Notes: generated by a model not told the origin, from the letters alone. Positions 7,917-17,201 are shown, counted from the stretch's first letter. The stretch: DNA of 64,000 bases from Erwinia sp. E_sp_B01_1 (GCF_036865545.1 NZ_CP142208.1:4154001-4218000); one strand, 5' to 3'. Numbers and translations: made by a program.

Positions 7917-10214
7917 TTACCCTTTTGTCACCACCGGCGGTTCAAACGCCCGGACTTCCGGCGCTTCGCCCTCATAGCGCCGGATTTGCACCACGGTGAT
8001 CTGCCCGGAGCAACCCTGGCTCAGTGACGAGGTGCCGATATCCAGCGTCAGCACATTGGGGTTGCCATGACGGCATTGCGGTTTTGTCGCCTGCGGATCC
8101 ACCGGATCGTACCAGGCTCCCGTAGGCAGTTGGATCACCCCTTCGCGCACCGTCTCAGACAGCACCACGCTGGACAACACCGAGCCGCGCTGGTTGTAGA
8201 TCTCCACCACGTCGCCATCGCCGATCCCTTTCTTCTGTGCATCAAGCGGATGCATCCGGCACACTTCGCGCCCGCCGCGTTTCTGACTCACGCTGTAGCG
8301 GCCAAAATCCAGCTGGCTGTGAAGACGTGAGGCGGGCTGATTGGCGATCAGGTAGAAGGGATGCGCTTCATCGGGTTGCTGTACCGGCTCAAGCCAGACC
8401 GGATGGCCAGGGCAGTCGGCATCGTTAAAGCCGGCCAGCGTGGCAGAGTAGATTTCGATTTTGCTGCTGGGTGTGGGTAACGGATGCTGCTGAGGATCGC
8501 GGCGGAAGTTACGCAACAGTCTTCCGGCATCATCACTTTGCGGCAGGGTCAGCACGCCCTGCTGCCAGAAATCTTCGAAGTCCGGCAGGATAACGCCCTG
8601 CTTCTCCAGCTTCTGCTGAAGCTGGAGATAGAGATGCGCCTGCCACTCCCTGGCCGTTCGCCCTTCGGTAAACGCCTGCTCTTTTCCCAGCCTGCGAGCC
8701 AGCTCGCCAAAGATGGTGTAATCGTCTCTGGCTTCGCCATAAGGCTCTGCCACACGCTGCATGGCAAACAGATGCCGGTCGGTAGGCGCACCGCCCACGT
8801 CTTCGCGCTCCAGCGTCAGGGTGGCTGGAAACACCAAATCCGCATGGCGGGCAGTGGATGTCCAGGCAATCTCATGAACAATCAGCGTATCCAGAGTATT
8901 AAACGCCTGACGCAACCGTGCCAGATCCTGATGATGATGGAACGGATTGCCGCCAGCCCACCAGGCCAGTTTGATGTGCGGGTACGTCAGGGTGCGGCCG
9001 TTGTAGCGAAACTTTTCGCCCGGATGCAGCAGCATGTCTGAAATACGCGCCACCGGGATCAGGCGGTCAATGCCATTCTGGCCCTGCGGCAACGCCGGGA
9101 AAGAGACCACATTGTGTTGCTTGCCGTAATGGCCCAGCGCGCCAAGCGCATAGGCGTAGCCGCCTCCCGGCAGGCCGGGCTGGCCCAGCGCTGCCGCCAG
9201 CACCAGTCCCAGCCACACCGGCTGTTCGCCATGCTGGGCACGTTGCAGCGAGTGCGCCACGGTGACAATGACCCGGCGATGATGAAGTTGCCCGGTCAGT
9301 GCTTCGATGCGTTCTGCCGGAATACCGCAGATTTCCGCAGCCCAGGCGGCATCCCGCACCTGTCCGTCCTCTTCGCCGTTGAAATAGGCCACCAGCCGGT
9401 CCCAGCCCACGCAATACTCTGCCAGGAAGGCTTCATCACTCCACTGACGCTGCCAGAGCGTATGCAATACCGCGAGGATCAGCGCGGCATCGGTGCCGGG
9501 TTTGATGGCAAGCCACTCGCCCCGGGCTTCCTCCGGCAGATCGCTTTGCAACGGGCTGACCGAGATAAAGCGTGCGCCGCGCTGTGCCGCCTGACGCATA
9601 TAATCGCGCTCGGTGTGTTCGCTGATGCCGCCGCTGGCTACCTGAGAATTTTTCAGTGCCAGGCCGCCAAACGACAGCACCACTTCGCTGTGATCGGCAA
9701 TCTCCTGCCAGCTTACGCCGCGTCGGGCGATCTCATTCATGTCGCCCACAATATGCGGCAGGATCACCGAGGCTGCACCGGAGCTGTAGCTGTTTACTGA
9801 GCGGACGTAGCCGCCAATAGTGGTATTCAGGAAACGGTGCACCTGGCTCTGGGCATGATGAAAACGTCCGGCGCTGGACCAGCCATAAGAGCCACCAAAA
9901 ACACCTTCCGGGCCGTGCTTACCGGCCACGCGTTTCAGCTCGTTCGCCGCCAGGCTGTAAGCCTGCTCCCAGCTTATCGAAATGTATTCATCTGAACCGC
10001 GACGATCGTCCGGGCCTGGGCCATCCTCAAGCCACCCGCGACGCACCATTGGCGTGGCAAGGCGGATCGGATGACGCAGAACATTTTCAAAATTTTGCAG
10101 CAGCGGGCTGGGATCGGGATCGCCCGCGAACGGGGCGATCTTCAGGGTGTCATTGTCGTTGAGGACGCTGAACGCCCCCCAGTGCGAACTGTGCATGGCA
10201 CGGGTTGCGGTCAT
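7917..10214 (-). CDS. Molybdopterin oxidoreductase, BisC/TorA-type (biotin or methionine sulfoxide reductase-like)
   Basis: 765 residues. The start MTATRAMHSSHWGAFSV, the GSYGWSSAGRFHHAQSQ segment, and the VNSYSSGAASV segment (about 140-150) that holds the probable Mo-coordinating Ser place it in the DMSO-reductase subfamily with TorA, DorA and BisC. No twin-arginine signal peptide and no CxxCxxxC iron-sulfur motif are present, so it is most like cytoplasmic BisC. It lies 24 bases after the ABC ATPase and is the last gene of a four-gene operon with the amino acid transporter. That suggests it reduces a sulfoxide of the imported compound. Substrate is unknown. Confidence 0.85.
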   Translation of the reverse strand: MTATRAMHSSHWGAFSVLNDNDTLKIAPFAGDPDPSPLLQNFENVLRHPIRLATPMVRRGWLEDGPGPDDRRGSDEYISISWEQAYSLAANELKRVAGKHGPEGVFGGSYGWSSAGRFHHAQSQVHRFLNTTIGGYVRSVNSYSSGAASVILPHIVGDMNEIARRGVSWQEIADHSEVVLSFGGLALKNSQVASGGISEHTERDYMRQAAQRGARFISVSPLQSDLPEEARGEWLAIKPGTDAALILAVLHTLWQRQWSDEAFLAEYCVGWDRLVAYFNGEEDGQVRDAAWAAEICGIPAERIEALTGQLHHRRVIVTVAHSLQRAQHGEQPVWLGLVLAAALGQPGLPGGGYAYALGALGHYGKQHNVVSFPALPQGQNGIDRLIPVARISDMLLHPGEKFRYNGRTLTYPHIKLAWWAGGNPFHHHQDLARLRQAFNTLDTLIVHEIAWTSTARHADLVFPATLTLEREDVGGAPTDRHLFAMQRVAEPYGEARDDYTIFGELARRLGKEQAFTEGRTAREWQAHLYLQLQQKLEKQGVILPDFEDFWQQGVLTLPQSDDAGRLLRNFRRDPQQHPLPTPSSKIEIYSATLAGFNDADCPGHPVWLEPVQQPDEAHPFYLIANQPASRLHSQLDFGRYSVSQKRGGREVCRMHPLDAQKKGIGDGDVVEIYNQRGSVLSSVVLSETVREGVIQLPTGAWYDPVDPQATKPQCRHGNPNVLTLDIGTSSLSQGCSGQITVVQIRRYEGEAPEVRAFEPPVVTKG

Positions 10215-10238
10215 ATTTTTTCCTGGGTCTGGCGACGG

Positions 10239-11000
10239 TTAAAGCACCGTGGCTAAGAAATGACGGACGCGCGGATTTTGCGCTTCATCCAGTACGGTCG
10301 CCGTCGGCCCGGAGGCGACGATTTTGCCCTCTTCCATAAAGACGATATTGTCCGCCACTTCACGGGCAAAGCCGATCTCGTGCGTGACGATCACCATAGT
10401 GATGCCGGAGTGCGCCAGCTTCTTGATCACCTGCAACACCTCGCCCACCAGTTCCGGGTCCAGCGCAGAAGTCGGTTCATCAAACAGCATCACTTCCGGA
10501 TCCATCGCCAGCGCACGGGCAATCGCCACGCGCTGCTGTTGACCACCGGAAAGCTGCTGCGGCCAGTCGTTCTCACGCCCTGCCAGCCCGACCTGTTTCA
10601 GCAGCGCAATGCCTTTGGCTTCCGCCTGCTGACGGCCGATCTTTTTCACCCGCATTGGCGCATCAATCACGTTCTGCAATACGGTGCGATGAGGAAACAG
10701 ATTAAATTGCTGGAACACCATGCCAATCTGGCTGCGCTGGGCCGCAATCTGCTTGCTGTTAAGTTCGTGCAGCGTCTGGCCTTTTTGCTCATAGCCCACC
10801 AGCGCGCCACCGATGCGGATAGTGCCGCCATCCAGCTTTTCCAGATGGTTGATGCAGCGCAGCAGGGTCGATTTACCCGATCCCGAAGGACCGAGAATAG
10901 TGGTCACCGATCCGGCCGCAATATCTAAATCAATGCTGTCCAGAATAGTGACGCCGGAAAAGCGCTTGGTGATTTTCCGTAACGAGATCGCTTCAGCCAT
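10239..11000 (-). CDS. Polar amino acid ABC transporter ATP-binding protein (YxeO/GlnQ/TcyC-like)
   Basis: 253 residues. Walker A GPSGSGKSTLLR, Q-loop FQQFNLFPH, ABC signature LSGGQQQRVAIARAL, Walker B VMLFDEPTSALDP and the switch His in VTHEI are all present. These are hallmarks of the PAAT (HisP/GlnQ) family. It overlaps the permease gene by eight bases and precedes the BisC-like gene. It powers uptake of the substrate captured by the periplasmic protein encoded two genes upstream. Confidence 0.95.
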   Translation of the reverse strand: MAEAISLRKITKRFSGVTILDSIDLDIAAGSVTTILGPSGSGKSTLLRCINHLEKLDGGTIRIGGALVGYEQKGQTLHELNSKQIAAQRSQIGMVFQQFNLFPHRTVLQNVIDAPMRVKKIGRQQAEAKGIALLKQVGLAGRENDWPQQLSGGQQQRVAIARALAMDPEVMLFDEPTSALDPELVGEVLQVIKKLAHSGITMVIVTHEIGFAREVADNIVFMEEGKIVASGPTATVLDEAQNPRVRHFLATVL

Positions 11001-11919
11001 TGCTCACACTCCTCTGCTCTGCGGTGTAAGTCTGCGGCTTGCGTTTAAACCAGACCTTTTTTTCAGCGCGGGTGACGCCACGGGCGAAATAGCGCTCAAC
11101 GTAGAACTGCCCTACTGACAGAACCGAGGTCATCAGCAGATACCACAATGTCGCTACCAGCAGCAGCGGGATCACCTGATAGGTGCGCTGATAGATAATC
11201 TGCGCCGAGAACAGCACATCCTGCAGCGCGATCACCGAGACCACAGCAGTGGTTTTCAACTGACCAATGATTTCGTTACCGGCTGGCGGCAGGATGGCAC
11301 GCATCGCCTGCGGCAACACGGTGTAGCGGAAAATCTCCGCCGGACGGTAGCCCAGCGCTTTTGCCGCTTCGAGCTGACCGTTGCCCACGCTTTGTATGCC
11401 GGCACGGACAATCTCAGCGGCATAGGCTGCCTGATGCATCACCAGCGCAATCACCGCCGCGCTGAACGGACTGATCAGCGAGTTGGAGGAGGCGCTCCAC
11501 AGCTCGCCCACGCCTGGCAGTGACAACGAGATGGTGGGATAGAGCGCGGCGATGTTGTACCAGAGGAACAGCTGAACCAGCATCGGCACGCCACGGAAAA
11601 ACCAGGTATAAGCCCAGCTCACGCTGACCAGCACCGGATTAGAAGAGAGGCGCATCAGTGCCAGGATCGTGCCGCCGGTAAAGCCCAGCACCACGGAGAT
11701 CGCGGTCAGCTCCAGCGTCATCAGCACCCCTTCGAGGATCGATTGCTGCGTAAAGCTGTCGGCAATCACCTGCCACTCAAAGCGGGGATTCTGCACCATA
11801 GAGTTGATCGCAGCGGCCAGCAACAGCAGCACCACTACGGCACTGATCCAGCGGCCATAGTAGCGTTTGCCGACTATCCGCAGCGTGTCGGGATCCTGGT
11901 GGCGGTCATCAAAACTCAT
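10993..11919 (-). CDS. Polar amino acid ABC transporter permease (YxeN-like)
   Basis: 308 residues, longer than the usual 220-250 because of an extra N-terminal hydrophobic segment around residues 27-43. The HisMQ-type core includes LTAISVVLGFTGGTILA, and the EAA loop is QLEAAKALGYRPAEIFRYTVLPQA. Several membrane helices are evident. It overlaps the solute-binding gene by four bases (ATGA) and the ATPase by eight. A single permease subunit implies a homodimer. Confidence 0.93.
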   Translation of the reverse strand: MSFDDRHQDPDTLRIVGKRYYGRWISAVVVLLLLAAAINSMVQNPRFEWQVIADSFTQQSILEGVLMTLELTAISVVLGFTGGTILALMRLSSNPVLVSVSWAYTWFFRGVPMLVQLFLWYNIAALYPTISLSLPGVGELWSASSNSLISPFSAAVIALVMHQAAYAAEIVRAGIQSVGNGQLEAAKALGYRPAEIFRYTVLPQAMRAILPPAGNEIIGQLKTTAVVSVIALQDVLFSAQIIYQRTYQVIPLLLVATLWYLLMTSVLSVGQFYVERYFARGVTRAEKKVWFKRKPQTYTAEQRSVSNG

Positions 11920-12812
11920 TCGAAGATTTCCAGATTACGTTTGGCTTCTTTCACTGCGCCGAATCCAATCGACCACTTATCCAGGATTTTCTGGTAAGAG
12001 CCATCTTTGATCAGCGAGTTCAGCGCGGCCTGAACCGCAGGCTCCAGCGGTGAATCTTTAGCGAACGCCACGGAAACCGGCGCATCGTCTACATGAATTT
12101 GTCCCGGCAATGCCAGCACCGGCACCTGGCTGACCTGATACGTCAGGCCTTCATAGGGGCCGAAGAACATCGGCACGCGCCCGCTCACTACAGCCTGCAC
12201 GCCAGACGGACGGTCCGGGAATACCGCGGTTTTAATCGCTGGCTTACCGGCGTCTTCACACTCTTTGCTGGCCGTTTCCAGACGGGTTAACTGAGTGGTG
12301 CCTGCGCCTGCACCCACGGTTTTTCCGCAGATCTCCAGGAAGGAGGTGAACGGCTTCACGTCAGCGGATTTCAGCGCGATGATGCCCAGGCGGGAAGCGT
12401 TGTAGTAGCCGACAAAATCAACCTGAGAGAGGCGGGCTTTGGTGGCGTTGATGTTGGAGAGCGCCACGTCGTAACGGCCAGATTTCAGGCCTGGAATGAT
12501 GTTGTCGAACCCGCCAGTATCCTGCCAGTGCACCGGAATGCCCAGGCGCTCTCCCACCGCATTCATGATGTCGATCTCGCGCCCGGCCAGCGTTTTGTTG
12601 TCTTCTTTAAAGAAAGTGGTCGGCGGCGTGTTCGGGTTGGTCCCGGCCACGATATAGCCACGCTTCAGGATATCCGCAGGGATCTGGCTTTTCAGTGTGC
12701 TGTCCGCTTCCACATGCAGTGTGCTTTCAGTCGGGACGTTCTGATCGGCGGCCCATGCACCCGGCAGACTGCCAACCATCAGCGCTGAGAACAGCCATTT
12801 AGATAATGTCAT
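11916..12812 (-). CDS. Periplasmic amino acid-binding protein of the ABC transporter (YxeM-like)
   Basis: 298 residues with a Sec signal peptide (KWLFSALMVGSLPGAWAADQ, cleavage after AWA). SBP-3 family features include GREIDIMNAVGERLG, DTGGFDNIIPGLKSGRYDVALSNINAT, and a C-terminal YQKILDKWSIG. It is the first gene of the operon binding protein-permease-ATPase-BisC-like enzyme. The GGAG-rich stretch just before the ATG supports the start. The ligand is inferred to be a cysteine derivative from the neighbouring catabolic genes. Confidence 0.92.
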   Translation of the reverse strand: MTLSKWLFSALMVGSLPGAWAADQNVPTESTLHVEADSTLKSQIPADILKRGYIVAGTNPNTPPTTFFKEDNKTLAGREIDIMNAVGERLGIPVHWQDTGGFDNIIPGLKSGRYDVALSNINATKARLSQVDFVGYYNASRLGIIALKSADVKPFTSFLEICGKTVGAGAGTTQLTRLETASKECEDAGKPAIKTAVFPDRPSGVQAVVSGRVPMFFGPYEGLTYQVSQVPVLALPGQIHVDDAPVSVAFAKDSPLEPAVQAALNSLIKDGSYQKILDKWSIGFGAVKEAKRNLEIFE

Positions 12813-13314
12813 GCAGATTTTCTCCTGAAAAAATAAAAGTTCCGCTCTCAGAGATTCGGAAAATAGCGCTAACGGTTCTTATTTAATAGAACGCCTGATT
12901 CATTCTCACTGAAGCCCCGGAACCAGGGCAAATGCGAAAATAAGATAAGCTTTGCCGGATAATGGTTAAAGGCTGTGCAGCACGGGTTAGCGGGGAATTT
13001 CGCGATAATTTCCAGGAGTTTGGCGGGAAAGATTCATTCAGCTACGGCTGGGGCATATTTTGTTTTTGAAATAATGAAATGCTTAAGACAAATTATTATC
13101 CACTTATTTAACAGGGTTATTTCATGAGTCTTTTAATATATCTGATAAAACTTTGTGCAATCCCGGCAGCGGCAAGGAATTTCCCTGTAACAAATTTATC
13201 ATTTAGAGCTAAATCAATCACACCTTCGCAAAATCCCATTAACAAACACACTTCTTCCGGGTAATAATTGTGACCTTCGTCTCAATTTATGCTCACCGTT
13301 TTTCAGGGAAATCC
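12813..13314. promoter_or_regulatory. Intergenic region between the ABC operon and the sugar-acid dehydrogenase operon
   Basis: About 500 AT-rich bases between divergent operons, without a credible gene. It must hold promoters for the binding-protein gene (minus) and the dehydrogenase small subunit (plus). No clear palindrome or RNA gene was recognised. Confidence 0.5.
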
Positions 13315-13881
13315 ATGACGCTGTTTAAAACTCACCTTGCCACTGTTGCGCCCAGAAATGGAACCGGTTCCAGTCGCCGTAAGTTCCTGCTGGGCGCGGT
13401 CAATCTGGGCGTAGCGGGCGCGTTGTTCAGTCTGCCCTCCCGTGCCTTTTCGGCCAGCCTGCTCAGCGCCGCCGATCCGGTAAAAAACTTTATTACCCTG
13501 TCTCAGGCCATCACCGAACATACCCATATCCACAGTGATTTGGCGGCCCGTTTCTATGAAGTTTTTGCCACATCCGACAGGCAGTTTACTGCCAGGGTAA
13601 ACCGTCTGGTGCAACTGCTGACGCCGGGTGACAGCGCGCAAACCCTGATGGACAAAGCCCGCAAGGCCGGACTCAACGAGTTTCTTTATCAGATCGTCAC
13701 CGCCTGGTACACCGGCACGGTGGGCAGTGATTACCACGGCACGCTGGTCGCCTATAAGCAGGCGCTGATGTATCAGCCAGTCAGCGATGGCCTGGTAGTG
13801 CCTACCTATTGCGGCAACGGCCCGATCTGGTGGACAGCGCCCCTTCCTGACGAAAACGACGGCCTGATTGCCAGCCTGTAA
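13315..13881 (+). CDS. Membrane-bound sugar-acid dehydrogenase, small (gamma) subunit
   Basis: 188 residues from the ATG at 13315, which has AGGGAA upstream; a 15-codon extension to 13270 lacks a ribosome site. The N-terminus carries a twin-arginine signal (SSRRKFLLGAVNLGVAGALF), so the protein is exported folded, probably carrying the flavoprotein along. The rest matches small subunits of gluconate, ketogluconate and sorbitol dehydrogenases (TAWYTGTVG, PTYCGNGPIWW). It is the first of three coupled genes. The complex acts on the periplasmic face and passes electrons to ubiquinone. Confidence 0.88.
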   Translation: MTLFKTHLATVAPRNGTGSSRRKFLLGAVNLGVAGALFSLPSRAFSASLLSAADPVKNFITLSQAITEHTHIHSDLAARFYEVFATSDRQFTARVNRLVQLLTPGDSAQTLMDKARKAGLNEFLYQIVTAWYTGTVGSDYHGTLVAYKQALMYQPVSDGLVVPTYCGNGPIWWTAPLPDENDGLIASL

Positions 13882-13908
13882 ACCTCTTAAAAATAAGACT
13901 AAAAAAAC

Positions 13909-15564
13909 ATGAAACAACCCGTATTTACTGCGCAGGGCGATGCCAGCGCGGATATTGTGATCGTGGGATCAGGCATTGTCGGTGGCATGGTCGCGAATGA
14001 ACTGGTCAGCCAGGGCTATTCGGTGCTGGTCCTGGAAGCAGGTCTGCGGATCGAACGCGCTCAGGCGGTGGAAAACTGGCGCAATATGCCGTTTGCTAAC
14101 CGCGCCGGATCGGATTTCCAGGGATTGTATCCCCAGTCGAAATTTGCCCCTGCGCCGCTCTATTTTCCGCCCAATAACTACGTTAACGTCACCGGCCCGA
14201 ACGCCTCCAGTTTTCAACAGGGTTATCTGCGCACCGTGGGCGGTACCACCTGGCACTGGGCGGCTTCCTGCTGGCGTCACGATCCCAGCGACTTTGTGAT
14301 GCAGTCAAAATATGGCGTAGGGCGAGACTGGCCGATCTCCTATGACGAACTGGAGCCGTGGTACTGCAAAGCTGAAAACGAAATCGGCGTGGCTGGGCCG
14401 CACGATCCTGCCCGTCAGTCCCCTTCTCAACGTAGCCAGCCTTACCCGATGGACATGGTGCCCTTTGCCCACGGCGACAGCTATTTCGCCAGCGTGGTTA
14501 ACCCGCACGGCTATAACCTGGTGCCGATCCCTCAGGGACGCAGCACCCGTCCGTGGGAGGGCCGCCCGACCTGCTGCGGCAACAATAACTGTCAGCCGAT
14601 TTGTCCGATTGGTGCGATGTACAACGGCATTCACCATATCGAACGCGCGGAACGCAGTGGCGCCGTGGTGCTGGCCGAAGCGGTGGTTTACAGGATTGAT
14701 ACGGACAGCAACAACCGTATTACGGCAGTGCACTGGAAGGATGCTTCTGGCGCTTCTCACAAAGCCACAGGTAAAGCCTTTGCGCTGGCCTGCAACGGCA
14801 TTGAGACGCCGCGTCTGCTGCTGATGGCGGCCAATGACGCTAACCCCACCGGGATTGCCAACAGCTCCGATATGGTCGGGCGCAATATGATGGATCACTC
14901 CGGCTTCCACTGCTCGTTCCTGACCAAAGAGCCTGTCTGGCTGGGTCGCGGCCCGGCGCAGAGCAGCTGTATGGTCGGCTATCGTGACGGTGAGTTCCGC
15001 CGCGACTATTCCGCCAACAAAGTCATTCTTAACAACATCTCCCGCGTGGTGGCCGCCACGAATCAGTCGCTGGCGAAAGGGCTGGTGGGCAAAGCGCTGG
15101 ATGAGGAGATCCGCTATCGTGCCGTACACAGCGTGGATCTCTCCATCAGCCTGGAGCCGCTGCCCGATCCTGAAAACCGCTTAACGCTGAGCAAAACCCG
15201 CCTGGATCCGCACGGTCTGCCCTGCCCCGATATTTACTACGACGTGGGCGACTACGTGCGTAAAGGCGCGGAAGCCTCCCATGCGCAGCTGGAGCATATC
15301 GGCCAGCTGTTCGAAGCCAAAGAGTTCAACATCAGCAAAGGGCTGAACGCCAACAACCACATTATGGGCGGCGTGATCATGGGCAAAAACGCCAAAGTGG
15401 GCGTGGTGGACGGTAACTGTCGAAGCTTCGACCATGAGAACCTGTGGCTGCCCGGTGGCGGCGCTATCCCGTCGGCCAGCGTGGTCAACAGTACGCTGAC
15501 CATGGCGGCGCTTGCCCTGAAAGCCGCGCAGGATATGGCGATGCGTTTGAAGGGGGCGATATGA
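13909..15564 (+). CDS. FAD-dependent GMC oxidoreductase, catalytic subunit of gluconate/2-ketogluconate dehydrogenase
   Basis: 551 residues. The FAD-binding GxGxxG is IVGSGIVGGMVANEL near residue 20. GGTTWHWAASCWR is the GMC substrate-side motif. The Cys-rich CCGNNNCQPICPIGAMYNG likely binds an Fe-S cluster, as reported for related dehydrogenases. The C-terminus contains NNHIMGG and LWLPGGGAIPSASVVNSTLT with the catalytic His/Asn region. There is no signal peptide, consistent with export bound to the Tat-targeted small subunit. It overlaps the cytochrome gene by four bases. Choosing between gluconate and 2-ketogluconate as substrate needs a phylogeny; both activities are known from Erwinia and Pantoea. 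Confidence 0.9.
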   Translation: MKQPVFTAQGDASADIVIVGSGIVGGMVANELVSQGYSVLVLEAGLRIERAQAVENWRNMPFANRAGSDFQGLYPQSKFAPAPLYFPPNNYVNVTGPNASSFQQGYLRTVGGTTWHWAASCWRHDPSDFVMQSKYGVGRDWPISYDELEPWYCKAENEIGVAGPHDPARQSPSQRSQPYPMDMVPFAHGDSYFASVVNPHGYNLVPIPQGRSTRPWEGRPTCCGNNNCQPICPIGAMYNGIHHIERAERSGAVVLAEAVVYRIDTDSNNRITAVHWKDASGASHKATGKAFALACNGIETPRLLLMAANDANPTGIANSSDMVGRNMMDHSGFHCSFLTKEPVWLGRGPAQSSCMVGYRDGEFRRDYSANKVILNNISRVVAATNQSLAKGLVGKALDEEIRYRAVHSVDLSISLEPLPDPENRLTLSKTRLDPHGLPCPDIYYDVGDYVRKGAEASHAQLEHIGQLFEAKEFNISKGLNANNHIMGGVIMGKNAKVGVVDGNCRSFDHENLWLPGGGAIPSASVVNSTLTMAALALKAAQDMAMRLKGAI

Positions 15565-16964
15565 AACGCTTAACCTCTCTGGTACTGGCCGCGCTGACCA
15601 CGGTGGGATTCAGCCTGCCTGCCTCTGCCGACACACTGGATGCCAGCCTGATGCAACAAGGCCAGCTGGTCGCCACGGCTTCCGACTGTCAGGCTTGCCA
15701 TACCGCACCCGGCAGTAAAACGGCCTTTTCAGGCGGCTATGCGATTGCTTCACCGATGGGCGTGATTTACTCCACCAACATCACACCTTCTGCTGACGGG
15801 ATCGGGAAATATACCGAAGCCGAATTTTCTGCGGCGGTAAGGGATGGGGTGCGTGCCGATGGCGCTCAGCTTTATCCGGCGATGCCTTATACCTCCTACA
15901 GCAAGATGACCGATGAAGATCTGCATGCGCTGTATTACTACTTTGAACACGGCGTAAAACCGGTGGATCAGGCTAATCCTCAGACCAGCCTGCCTTTCCC
16001 GTTCAGCCTGCGCTTCAGCATGAAGTTCTGGAACCTGCTGTTTGCCGATCGGCAACGTTATCAGCCTGATACCAGCAAAAGTGACGAGTGGAACCGGGGC
16101 AACTATCTGGTTAACAGCCTGGCGCACTGTAATACCTGCCACACGCCGCGTGGTGTGCTGATGCAGGAAGAGAGCGCGCATCCGCTGGCTGGCGGGCCGC
16201 TGGGGAGCTGGTACGCACCGAATATCACTGCCGATCCGGTCAGTGGCATTGGCGGCTGGAGCGATAACGAGCTGGTGCAGTACCTGAAAACCGGGCGGGC
16301 AGAAGGGAAAAATCAGGCGGCAGGCGGCATGGCCGAAGCGGTGGAAAACAGCCTGCAATATCTGCCGGACAGCGATCTGAAAGCGATTGCGGTTTACCTG
16401 AAAAGTACCCCGGCCATCCGGGATCGGGGTGAAACCCAGCCTGCCTTCTCTTACGGCAAGCCGATGGATGTGGAGGACAGCATTCGCGGACGTAACCCGA
16501 ATAATGCTGACCACACGCTCTCCAACGGCGCGACGTTGTTCAGCGGCAACTGCGCCAGCTGTCATCAGCCCGATGGTGCAGGCAGCAAAAATCAGGCTTA
16601 CCCTTCGCTGTTCCACAACACCGCCACCGGGTTGCAAAATCCCAACAACCTGATCTCCGCGATCCTGTTTGGGGTGCAGCGTAAAACGGCGGATGGCGAT
16701 GTGCTGATGCCGGGCTTCAGTTCGCCTTCTTACGTCGACAAACTGTCGGATCAGCAGGTGGCGGATATCAGCAACTTTGTGCGTCAGAATTACGGTAATC
16801 CGGTCGGGACCGTGACTGCGGGCGATGTGGCGTGGGTGCGTAAAGGGGGGCATCCACCGCTGCTGGCTCAGGCCCAGCCTTATTTAGTGCCGGGTGGCCT
16901 GGTCGCGCTGGTGCTGATAGTGATTATTGTGCTGGCGTGGCGCAGGAAGCGCAGCCGGGGTTGA
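15561..16964 (+). CDS. Tri-haem cytochrome c subunit of the membrane sugar-acid dehydrogenase
   Basis: 467 residues from the ATG at 15561 that overlaps the GMC stop. It has a Sec signal (VLAALTTVGFSLPASA), three CxxCH haem sites starting at Cys43 (CQACH), Cys190 (CNTCH) and Cys331 (CASCH), and a C-terminal anchor (LVPGGLVALVLIVIIVLAW) followed by a basic tail. This is the standard architecture of the cytochrome subunit that moves electrons from the GMC subunit to ubiquinone. The alternative start at 15444 would be inside the GMC gene and would lack the signal at its N-terminus. Confidence 0.95.
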   Translation: MKRLTSLVLAALTTVGFSLPASADTLDASLMQQGQLVATASDCQACHTAPGSKTAFSGGYAIASPMGVIYSTNITPSADGIGKYTEAEFSAAVRDGVRADGAQLYPAMPYTSYSKMTDEDLHALYYYFEHGVKPVDQANPQTSLPFPFSLRFSMKFWNLLFADRQRYQPDTSKSDEWNRGNYLVNSLAHCNTCHTPRGVLMQEESAHPLAGGPLGSWYAPNITADPVSGIGGWSDNELVQYLKTGRAEGKNQAAGGMAEAVENSLQYLPDSDLKAIAVYLKSTPAIRDRGETQPAFSYGKPMDVEDSIRGRNPNNADHTLSNGATLFSGNCASCHQPDGAGSKNQAYPSLFHNTATGLQNPNNLISAILFGVQRKTADGDVLMPGFSSPSYVDKLSDQQVADISNFVRQNYGNPVGTVTAGDVAWVRKGGHPPLLAQAQPYLVPGGLVALVLIVIIVLAWRRKRSRG

Positions 16965-16970
16965 TAACGA

Positions 16971-16992
16971 GGGGAGCCGCAGGGCTCCCCTT
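16971..16992 (+). terminator. Hairpin after the dehydrogenase operon
   Basis: AGGGGAGCC pairs with GGCTCCCCT across a short loop, five bases after the cytochrome stop. The T tract is poor, so it may act with the larger structure downstream rather than as a classic intrinsic terminator. Confidence 0.5.
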
Positions 16993-17019
16993 CAGACTAT
17001 GGGCAAAGTGCAGGCTCAG

Positions 17020-17119
17020 GGAGCCTGTGCCTCTCGCAAAGACGCAAAAAGCGCCGTCCGTGGCAGCTCAGCACGGGCCGTCCATGGCCCGTGATGCTTT
17101 GCTCAAGGCACAGGCTCCC
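17020..17119. repeat. Nested inverted repeats between the cytochrome gene and idnO
   Basis: The outer arms GGGAGCCTGTGCCT (17020-17033) and AGGCACAGGCTCCC (17106-17119) are perfect complements. The inner arms CACGGGCC (17072-17079) and GGCCCGTG (17086-17093) form a second hairpin within. The convergent position and GC-rich nested stems resemble a REP/BIME-like unit, but no known family could be assigned. Confidence 0.75.
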
Positions 17120-17201
17120 ATCGCTTCAGGTTCGTCAGCAGTCTGAAGGAGAACCGTATGGACTCCCCTTTTTATCCCCGTCGCGCGGCCAGCATCCCAC
17201 C

